From Eustoma russellianum (Eukaryota > Streptophyta > Magnoliopsida > Gentianales > Gentianaceae): a stretch of DNA of 64,000 nucleotides. The stretch is from assembly GCA_036186865.1 (NCBI GenBank), contig AP025069.1, forward strand, positions 16,013,435 to 16,077,434, read 5' to 3'. The stretch's first letter is position 1; every line of letters begins with the position of its first letter. A program made the position numbers and the translations under genes. Positions 46,301 to 57,369 of this stretch are shown one piece after another. The notes beneath the pieces are model-generated. The model was not told the origin of the DNA. It made no database searches and saw only the letters and a list, made by a program, of their open reading frames with translations.

Positions 46301-49300
46301 AGGGGAAAACATTTTGGCGGTAAAATTTATGGAAACCGGCTGCAGCAGGTTAGCAACCGGTTTCTGGTGTTAATTGAGTCAATTTTGACTACGTTTTGGT
46401 GCCAAATGAGGTTTTGGAACGTTTCAGTGTTAAGTGGATTATTTGACCAACGTTTGGGTGCTCGGTGCGAATCTCCCGTGGATTCTGTGACAAACGTTTG
46501 GGTGATAGGTGCATTTTACTCCATCAAAACATTTATAACAACGTTTATTAGGAGTATATCCTACAAAGATACATTTTTTTTGTTCTAGGGCCGAGTTTGC
46601 CTCTATGTGACTAATGAACATGGACAAAGGCACCAACCAAACACTTTTAGGAGAAGTCCTGCAGTCAGTTTTGGAGTAGTAAAAACAGTTTGCAGAGCCT
46701 GCAACGGGGTCTTATATTGAAGGAGTTTAGAGGACATACGGTTGATCAGAAATGTAGCAGTTAGTAAGGCTTCATCCCAAAGATATTTGGGAACGGAATT
46801 GGTAAACAGTAGGCCCCTGGTTACTTCTAGTAGGTATCGTTTTTTCCTCTCTGCTACAACATTTTGGTGTGTTGTATTAGTAGAGGAACTTTCATGTATC
46901 AGGCTATTGGCCAGAAAGAAATCCTCAAGGACTGAGTTGTAATATTCTTTTCTATTGCCTGTTTTGATAATTTCTATATTTTTCTGAAACTGAGTTTGTA
47001 CTATTTTTGTAAAATGTTTTAAACACTTCTCTAATTTCAGATTTGTCCCTTAGTATGTACACCCAAGTTAGTCAAGTTAGGTCGTCTATAAAGCTAACAA
47101 ACCATCTTTTTCCATACAGAGTAGGTGCTTTAGATGACCCCCACTTATCACTGTGCATAAGGTAAAAAGGTTCAGGAGTGGTATATGTTTGAATGAAACA
47201 CGGATCTATGGTGCTTAACTAACTCACATATGTCACATTCGATACACGACTTTTATTATGAAATAAAGTAGTCATCAAATGCTTTGAATAAGAGAAAGTG
47301 CAGTGACCTAATCTTTGGTGCCAAAGCATAATATTATCAGGTGTCAAACTGAAATTATACAAGGCTGGTTATTGTTGTTGTGAGTATGATTAAAACAGTC
47401 TCAAGTGTATAGAGGCTTCCACCCCTCTCTAGCACTGCCAATCATCTTCTCCGAAACGATGTCCTGCAAAACACATCGAGTCGGTTTAAACATGACCCAC
47501 CAGTTTAGTTGAAGTGGTAAGTTTACTAATGGACAAAAGTGTAGAAATTCTAGAGGAGGATTAGGCATGAAGGAAGTAGAGAAGAGAATTGTGATCAACA
47601 AACTGAAGAAGAAGAAAGAAGCCGAATAGAGAAGATCAACATAGACACAAGATTTGAAGAAGAATCAATTATTATTGAATTCTTGCTTGAGAGCAAAATA
47701 CTACAACTAGCCAACTATATATACAAATGAGGAAGAAGGTCTTCCATCTCACAACGGAACTATGCACATCCAACGGCTCTATTCTAACGGCTCTATGTAT
47801 TTATACCTTCATTTATTATATGTACAACATATGTATAGTGTATTTTTCTACAAAAAGGTTACAAAATAATTTGGGTACATGAAGTACATCACATAGGGTA
47901 ATAAACTCAGAGTCTTATGGTTCCTGTCTCAGCAATTGCGAAGTAATAGCCATATGCACTCTGTATTTTTTTTGTTCTATGCACATGAAGTATATGGAGA
48001 GAAGAGAGTAGAGCGATCTGTCTTGTGATATGTTGCTCAAGAATCAAGGATTCATGATTTGATTATGGTTTATGAGAACTAGCAAAAGGTTTACTTGATT
48101 GAGCAAAGAAACATGAAAAATTTGTTTGAGTTATACTAGTTTGTGAGGACCTAAGGATTTTATACAGATGTTCAGACTGGTCCTTTGCAAAGAGAGGTTG
48201 TTCCTGGGTACCGTGTTGACCTTCTTCGGTAGTTTGTGCTGCATAGGCTCTACTGACTCCTTGTCTCGGTTTTTTTTCAATTGGTGGGCTTGCCATGGAG
48301 TTTCTAACAAGCCTCCTTGATATGCCTGAACTTCTTGCCATGATCACACCAAGGTTTCTTCCTTCCATCACTCTCTCTTTCTTTAGGAATTTGACACTTT
48401 CAATAGGACAATCCTACTTATCGCTATAGCACTGATCCAATCCTTCTCATAATGAGACTATCTCATTCTACTATTCTGTCACATCTCTCCTATTCTTCTT
48501 GCCTTGACAAATTTAGGTTTTTAACTCATTGATCTGTGAGAAGTTCATCTGAGTAAGTTTTTCTAATGGCATCCCAAACATCCTTTGCGATGGGGAGAAA
48601 AAGTATGGCCTGCATACTGATGACTCCATGGAGTTGATCAACCATGCCCTAACAAGAGAGTCTTCTGATTGCCAGTGGTTCTTCCTGAAATCTTCATCAA
48701 CTGGTTGTTTCATGGTACCAGTAAGGTACCCTAACTTTCCTATCTCATCTATTGCAAGATTAACAGACTGTGCCCATTCAAGAAAATTTTTTCCATTTAA
48801 CTTATGGATGGTTAGTTAGAAGGATAAGTGAGAAGCATCTCCTCCATGACTGGTGGTTTGAGAGGGTTCACTACCTGTTTTAGAGGTGCTACTCTCATAC
48901 AAAGGGGTGGTAGTGGCCATATTTGTTTAGTGCTTTGATACCATGTAAGTTTGGTGCACTTAAAATGTTATCTTTCATTCAGAGGAATGTATACATATTT
49001 TAAGTACATTTTTCATCATATCAGTCCCTATAATCAAGGGATTCTGATTTCGTATTAACTACAATATTTTTTTGGTTATGGAAATGAAATCAAATATACA
49101 CTTTCCTGTTTTACATAGTACCGTAACAGAATGGTATCCTAACAGATTATACACAGAATTTCTGCAATTATTCGTTTGTTTCAATACTGCCATTAGTTGA
49201 TCTGCCTATTTTGTCCCTCCTACAGGTTGGCCATACAACATATAACATTAGCCTCAAGTTCCTCTAAAAGTAAATCTGGCTTGTCTTTGTGCATTTTGAG

Positions 49301-52300
49301 AAAACTATAGTTGAGCATCACTTTCTCTTTTGTTTCTTCATGTTCAACTAAATATCTTAAATTCTCAGTAACTATGCACCAATGCGGTTTAGATTTGCAC
49401 CATCCTCCTGAATAAACAGCGTGATTATAGCTTATCATGGCTGGCCTACTCCATAACCTCACTTAAAACTGCGATTCCAGCATTGCAGCATTTCCTGGAT
49501 GTTTTCCTTTATGAGAATGGTTGCTGGCTCATCAATAGATACACCTCAGGAAATCCATCCCTCAAAAGCTTGCTGGCTTCTGAGACGGGAGATACCTAAT
49601 TTCATACACACCCCATGTTAGAATCTTGTGGAGAGAAAAGATGTAGAAAATAGTGACTGTGTGGACCGTTTACTCCTATTGGAGACTGGACTAGTATATG
49701 TATATTACTCACAATGCAATATGAAGTAGTTTCCATTGTTGACTATTTACGTATTGATAGATCCAACCACTCCCCCTCAGGCTTTAAGATATACATCATA
49801 ACAATGGAATTCTCTTATCGGAAGTCTTTTAGCAGGCATGTCAGCTAAATGCTGAGAAAAAGATACAAAAGATGCTTTAACAATGCCTTGCATAACAGTA
49901 TACAAGATGACAAATAATTTCAACATATTTGGTTCTCATTAAATACTGTATTGGAACTGATGCAAAATTTCTACCCATTTAGCTCAATTCATAGGTATTG
50001 GAGTCAAAACTCATAACTCATGTTCATCCGTAAAGTTCTTTAACCACGTTAGTTTATAGGTAGTGTAAGCCGTTGTTATATACTCTGCCTCAACAATAGA
50101 ATTAGATGACATTTTGCTTCTCCATGTGAGAAGATCTTCTATAGATGAGAAATGAGGGAGTCAAGGTTGTGGTGGCTCCTATAGATGAGAAGATGAGGGA
50201 GTTAAGGTTAAGATGTTATGGACATGTGAAAAAGCATCATGTAGATACATTTGTTAGGCGGCGCTAGACAATGAATGAGGTGAATGTTAAACGTGGGAGA
50301 CAAAAGAAGAAATGGAGAGACAAAATGGAATGATATAGCTTATATAACAATTAGAGAGCATATGATCAGTGATAGAATACAATTGAGACGGTTGATTCAT
50401 GTAGCCGATATCATGTAGATGGTATAAGATTTAAGTGAGAATTTTAGGTACTTAGGCCTGAATCACGATTGAGATGATATGATAGTTTTGAAAGATGTGT
50501 ATTCTAAAGGCGCATATTATGCATTAAATATGAAAAGACACACAAAGAATGTAGGATATAGACCACGACTTAAAAAAATAAATAAATAAAAAATAAAGCA
50601 CAAGAGAAACGATCGATCGTAGACACCACACAGTGAAAAAAAGGTTGAGTGTTGTATGTGAGAAAATCTCCCCCAACAAATAGACAATATCCAGAGCTAG
50701 ATCTCCTATGAACTTCCTCCCAAGCATAGCCAGCCAGAATCGGATATGGTTCAACATGTAAGAGCCTGTTTCTTTTATGCTAGAGACCTTTCTATGGAGC
50801 ACTTATCACGTAAGATGGTATTCTCAAGGCAGCATGTGAGTGTAAAGTTCTTGGATTATGTATGCTCTTAACTGGTACATCCCTCAACAAGCGTAAGCTT
50901 AGATCTAATTACAGCGAGATGAATAAGTTTACTTTTTACCAACCAGTCTTCGCTATTCATCTACATCAGTGAAAATTTCAGAGTTTATTCCACGTATTAA
51001 GGCTTGAACCACTTGGTCCAGTCTCCAATTTGCAACCAAGTAGTATAGTTTCTTGCAACAATATATTTTCTTTGTGATAGCGTAACTCCATGCTCTTTTA
51101 CAGAACAACTCTATATCAGGGAAGTGTCCCAGATTCTTGGTGACAAATGTCAGGTGATCTTTTATGTTCTGAAGACTAGTTTGATCACTTTCAGTCAAGA
51201 GTATGTTATCTCATAAACCGTTGAGGTCACACACTCAATAAAAATATTTTTTACACGAACGAAATGATCAGAAACACATTTTTGAATCCGATTGAGACCA
51301 TTACCTTGCTCAACTTACTAAACTAGGCGCATGGCCTTTGTTTCAATCCATAATTTGTCTTAAACTATCTTATTGACCAGTTCCCCCTAGGAAACATATC
51401 CATGAGATTTCTCCATATTGACAGCTTCAACAAGATCCCCCATATAGTATGCATTCTTAATCTAAACTTGATTGCAATTTAAAGTAATGACTACAGCTTA
51501 TAGAACTCAAACAGAATGGAGAAAATGTTTCAAAGTAATCAACATCATGCATTTGTGGATTTTTTTTCAAGGTACCGATCTATAGAACCATCTAGGCGAT
51601 ACTTGACAGTAAATACTTAATGACGGCCACTTACGTTATTAGAGCAAGGAGAGACGAACAAGGACTCCCATCTCTTTATCTATGGCCTGCTACCAAGATA
51701 GGGATTTCAAAGCCTCTTGTTAGTTCCTTGAAATAGAGATAGACGGCAAAAGAAGACTGGCAACCAGAAGGGCTACGCTTATGACATCCTACTCACAAGG
51801 AAATATGCAATCTAAGACAAAGTCAACTGACCACCAAGTATGCTGTGCAAGGTTTAAACGACAAATGACCCAATAGCTAATGCCAAAGCTGGAGAAAAGA
51901 AAAAATATAATAGTCTTGTTATTAAGAAAAACCACTTTTATCACAGGTTTGAAAGTAAACCCCTAAAGTCAAAACCGCTGTATGACATTTTGACTTTTGG
52001 CATACGGTGGTTCTATCTAAATCGCCTAGGACACCACTTTTTTAAAAAAAAGATTTCAAGAATAGATAATGTTTATCAAAAAATTTAGGGAGTATTATTA
52101 AAATAGTATTATGTTCCTAAATTATAAGAATTCACATCAATATTAAAGAAAAAATCATTATAGTTATTGATAATTGTGTGTATTCTTTTTTTTTAAAAAA
52201 AAAAAAGTCTCAACAATTTCATCCTTTACTGTTATTTAAATACCTGATATATATCGCATTAGCTATTTTTGAGATATAGAAAGTAGTATTTGACAATTTT

Positions 52301-55300
52301 AATCATGTTCTATATTCATATTTTTAACCATACAAAAAAGGTTCAAAATAGTAACAGTACTTGAAAATTTGGTATAAATTTAAAGGACTAAAATAAATAA
52401 GTATTTATAGAATATGCATTCATAATTTATTGTATCAAATTTATGGAGTCTAAGGATTTAAATAAAAATAAATCCTGATATAATTAAACTAAATATCATG
52501 TTTAATATCTGCCTTTGACATTTATTGTATCAATTTTATTAAGTCATAATGTCATATACTGGCGTGATCGTCCGTCGACGTTGTTTCTGATGTGTTATAA
52601 TAATCTGTTTTATAAAATATAAAAAAATAAAAAATATGTTTTTATTTGACCGATGTGACATTTTCTCTCAGAGTCTCAGTTGTAGATGACCTTCATTTTT
52701 TTAGTTGTGTATAATCTATTGAAGAATATATACTAGAATAACTAGTCAGTATTCGCGGACTACAATTAAATTATGTTTTAATAACGTAAATGCAATACGT
52801 TTATCATGTTGCGTATGAAAAAGTTTTAATATTGAAAAATATGTAATGTCCTCATAATATTTAGTGCATGTTGATCCGATAAATAATAAATAATAAAATA
52901 AAATAAAATAAAAAAGAGGATGGGGTTCATATTTAAAGTCATAAGCCTTTTAACCGTATCACTCTTTTTTAAAAATACGAATATAGAATATGATTAGAAT
53001 CGTCAAATACTACTTTCTATCATTTCAAAAATAACTAATGTGATGTACATCTTGTATTTAAATAATACTAAAGGGTGATATTCTTGACATTTTTTTGGAA
53101 AAAAGGTGGACACAATTATCAAATAATGTAATGATTTTCTTTCTTTTAGTATTGATGTGAATACCTATAATTTAGGAACATAATATTATTTTAATAATAT
53201 TCCCTATATTTTTTTTGGTAAAAATTATCTATCAATGTGATGTTCTTGAGTTTCATTTTTTTTAAAAAAAAATATGGCGTGGCATACGACGGTTCTGTTA
53301 AAACCACCTCACACAACGGTTTTGACAGAACCTCCGTGCGTAGTTTTAGGTTTGCTTCCAACCATGTGATAAAAGTGATTTTTCTCGATAAGACTATTAT
53401 ATTTTTTTTCCTTTCCCCTGCCAAAGCTCAAGAGATGCATAAGCAACAACAGATAGAAAGAGCAAGATACTGGTGTATCCAAACAATAAACTATTACACC
53501 CATGGCCGGATTGATCTCAATCCTTCTCTGTAGATCCTCTGGAACACCATGGCTGGAGAAAAGGTTAAAGAACAATTATGGTGTTATGTGAGTTGGCTTA
53601 CAGAAATTAAATCACTACAAATGTGAATTAGGTGTTAAGACACTGGTCCAAGAATCACAAGTGTTCAAAGAAAATGTTTCACCCGACTGCAAGGCCACGA
53701 CACCTGATGAAAGGACAGAGATTGTGCGCTTGCAGCGGCTGTAATGGTATTGGATTGATCAGAACCTACAGGAGAAGCAATAGGAATCAGGATGTTTCAA
53801 TTTGTTAGGGAGCTTCTTTTTCATCTCTCCTTTTCTTTGTTTCTTTTTCTTCCTTTTTGTTTTTGGAGTTGGACTACTCGAAGTAAAAAAGACAGAACAA
53901 GGAACTGAAGACTAAAAAAACAGAAGCAGAATAACCAGGCAAAAAGGAAGACAGAAAATGTGGGGCGGCAGCAATGATGGCAGATCTGTCCATATCAGGT
54001 CAGAGCTGGTCATGAAGAAGTTGGTTGGGTGTAGCGCCTCGCCTGGAACTAGGGTTTCGGCACGATGCACCCGCCATACTCTACTACGAGTAGTACAAGG
54101 CGTCGATACTATACATGTGCATGTCGACATGAATCGTAATCGATATAGCGGAAGCAACATAAAAATAAGCTCACGACATGCGTTTTAATAATACAAATCG
54201 TTCAAATGCGTACAGACCACAAGTACAATGTCTCACGATAGTCTTATTGCATCACAATGAAATAAAGTTCAACACAACAAGTACATAGCTTCGGCCTACA
54301 TCTCAGCTCACGGATACTCTAGCTGGGGTTCCTCCTCAATGAACAAGGCGTCAGGGTTCCTGTTCTCTGAAATGTTATGAGGCAAGTATGAGGGATAGCC
54401 ACCAACTTTTAATCGCTCAGCAAGTAATTTTTTTAGATACTTCATGTGGATCATACATGGGGAGAAGGAGTGACAAGTAGTAATAAAGTAACGAACATAA
54501 ATAATCACATCTCCGTTTACAAGTAATAACATGATACAAGAACAAAACAGAATATAAGAATTTACATCATACCTTAGAGATCATATCTTTCTTCCTCAGC
54601 ATATCCCTAGCATACCTTTCTATACTTAAGTACTAATCCATCTTATGCTAAGGTCATCACTTACAATCATCATTTCTACATGCATAATCTTCCTTAATCA
54701 TCTTAAGGGCACAATAATCGTATAAATATTCTAATCATAACCTAAGGGACATGATCATGACATGATGCATAAGACATGACTTTTCATAACATGATTGTCC
54801 ATAACATGACTTTTCATAAACATGACATGATTTTCATAACTTGAATAACGTGATCTTTTCATAACATGAAGACATAACATTTTCATCATTGGCTATAGTA
54901 CTTTTCATAAGAATAATAACGCACGACATACCGATCGATTCCCCATGTAGTACATGTACGACATAAAACATCATAAACATATATACATGTGCTAACACTG
55001 ACGCGCTATGACGAAGATCCCGTGTCCCAGACCCGGTGTTACACTCGACCATATACGTAATCATATGCCCCTGACATCTACCACCCCAGTACCGATGTCA
55101 CGCCAGCGAACATAACATAGTCATAATCATGAACATAACATAACATATCGTGTGTCAATGAAACAACCATTGAGAACATGTATATAAGTCATGCTTATGA
55201 TGCATACATAAACATGTTAAAGACATGATCTTGAAACATATGAACACTAAGAATACATAGAAATACAAACTTGATGATCATCATAAAAGAAAACATAATA

Positions 55301-55446
55301 AAATCAACTAAAGTTGTATTCTTTGTACACTTTCCTTAAGATTCTTTATTTCATATTATTTATTCAAAGTTTATATATATATACATAGCCGTATATATGG
55401 TACATTTATATATACAAAGCCGTATATAAGGTACATTTATATATAT

Positions 55447-55477
<31 letters not shown>

Positions 55478-55480
55478 CAT

Positions 55481-55550
<70 letters not shown>

Positions 55551-57333
55551 CACTTACAATCATAGATCTTTCATATTCTTATGATAAAACTTGAACATAC
55601 TACATGATGATCCCATTTTGATATGAACATAAGTATTTAATTTTGAAATCCAAGAAGGATACAGGAAGAGTACTTGCCTTAGTTCATTTTTCTTAAACCT
55701 AGATGATGATTCCTTCACTTGGTTCGGAAAAGAGTTCTTCTTCCTTCCTTCCTATGTGTACACGGTTTTGGGATCTAAAAGGAGGGTTAGTGAGCAACTT
55801 ATGAAACTAATTATATGTAAGAATCAAACTTAAACTTCATAAAGTTCTTGCCTTGATTGCTTTTGATTCTAGATGCTACAACCTTCTTGAATCTTTCTTA
55901 GTTGATGGAGTGTTTATGTGCCTTGATTTGAGTGATGTTTGTGTGAAGAAAAGGAGAAGAAAATCTTCTCCTTGTAGAAGGTGAAGTTTTCGGCCAAGAG
56001 GGAGGGAAAGAGGATGTTGGAGTGTTCTTGAGTTTTACTTGGAGATATGATGAAAATGGTTGGTTGAAGATGTAATTATGTGAGGGGTTAAAGAAGAAAT
56101 AATAACCTACTTTTCCTAAGGGGTGGCAAGCCAAATAGTGGAGTGAATGGGGTGGGAGACAAGCTTTTGACAAGTATGGGTTGGAGGGATGGGTTAGGAT
56201 AAGATTCTTGAGCATGCATATTTGTTTATGTAAACTTTACTAAAAGTAAGACAAGTTGCCTTACATTTACTTTTTTCCTTTTTCTTTTCTTTTATTTCAT
56301 GTGTATATATTTGTTTTTCTTTTATTTAATGTAGTACACAATTGTTGTGTCATGTATTTCTTTTTGATTTAATTTATCCTAATAGTATAAATTGTTACTA
56401 TAGAATTTACACATAAACCCCTGAATAATGATTAGAATCCAAACATTCAAAAGTAGTAAAGATGGCGTAGAGAACAATGAATGAAAATGCTGATCTTTCA
56501 GCTTAACTTTATTATTTACTGATGTGTAATATATATACATGAGTTCTAACGGTCACAAGAAAGGTAGCCAACGGTTACCTGCTACACTTTACCTTTACAT
56601 ATTTACATAAATAAACAACTCATTACTTTACATATTTCCACAGTTACTAACCAATTTAATTTGAGTTTTATTGTGTAGGTTCAAATCGTTTGTGACATAT
56701 TTGCTAATGTATCGATATACAAGAATGGTTTATGAATCGTACACCTACGAAATTATGTTTACGGTATTAGAAATCGTTACGACATAACGAAATTTTCCGG
56801 GTTGTAACATTGGGTTTTCTAGAAAAGAAAGGACATTAACGTATCAGAAATAAGCCAATCTAAGTCGAGCCATGCAAACAGATGCCATAAACAATAGAAG
56901 TCTTTCTAAATTTGAGGCATTTCAAGCTATAGGATGTTAACAAAGGTGGTGGTGACAGTCAAATTGGAGTAGCCAAGCAGTTATGTTGGTGGCATCAATT
57001 TTCATCTAGTACCATTTGGACAAAGAAGTAGAAAGTATTTGTCGGGTGAATGCAGTACTCTGATTCAAGCCGGGCTGGTACATGTAATTTCCTCAATGCA
57101 ATATGGACAAAGAAGTAGAAAGTATTTATTGGATGAATGCGGTACTCTGGTTCAAGCCGGGCTAGTACATTTACTTTCCTCAATGCAATATAATATAGTT
57201 ATCAATCTGAGACTACATATTTACACCTGCCAACTCTACTTCAAACATGGAACTGGGAATTCCAGTCTCATCTCTTCTAGTAGATTCATTACTGTTTATG
57301 GTCTCATCTCTTCTAGTAGACCCCCCACACCCC

Positions 57334-57369
<36 letters not shown>

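Larger units (their letters stand above)
43801..46522. mobile_element. Outer Pack-MULE (NUP50-type cargo), interrupted by an inner Pack-MULE
   Basis: Terminal inverted repeats GAGTAAAATGCACCTA and CACCCAAACGTTTGTCACAG extend for about 120 bp. The perfect 9-bp target duplication ATCAAAACA is at 43792-43800 and 46523-46531, and removing the element restores the Copia frame at KCFD-VSSNK. Without the inner element it is about 1.04 kb. It has no transposase. Its cargo is a nucleoporin fragment on the minus strand. The inner element sits in the right terminal repeat. Confidence 0.92.
41441..49186 (-). mobile_element. Copia element, minus strand, old, split by nested insertions
   Basis: LTRs at 41441-41672 (3') and 48944-49186 (5') are roughly 82-85% alike by eye. 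The minus strand has a primer site TGGTATCAAAGC next to the 5' LTR (48932-48943) and a purine tract next to the 3' LTR. Reading from the right: gag (48920-48060, with MKQPVDEDFRKNHWQSEDSL), integrase (about 47340-46532, WHQRLGH-like and EQKKCIFVGYTPNKRCYKCF), then after the nested elements VSSNKMLALMDVTFFE, reverse transcriptase with YVNDIILTGND (42425-42670) and RNase H (42042-41773, SSIEAVYRSMTHGVCEIMWL). Many stops; inactive. Confidence 0.87.
49616..53760 (-). mobile_element. Copia remnant, minus strand, split by a LINE fragment and a MULE
   Basis: A probable 3' LTR end at about 49616-49769 adjoins a purine tract (read as CCACTCCCCCTCAGGCTT). Next is RNase H text near 50100 (SIVEAEYITTAY). 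After the LINE fragment come GYAWEEVHRR and the reverse transcriptase parts: 51198-50953 (LTESDQTSLQNIKDHLTFVT) and about 51560-51300 (TNYGLKQRPCAWFSK-like, with stops). Remnants continue to about 51880 and beyond the MULE. Heavily degraded; the far right boundary is uncertain. Confidence 0.7.

Noticed and set aside
56394..56647. A further solo LTR ending TTTCCACA with flanks GTTAC
   Set aside because: GTTAC occurs on both sides, but the left end lacks a TG start and no clear LTR boundary was found.
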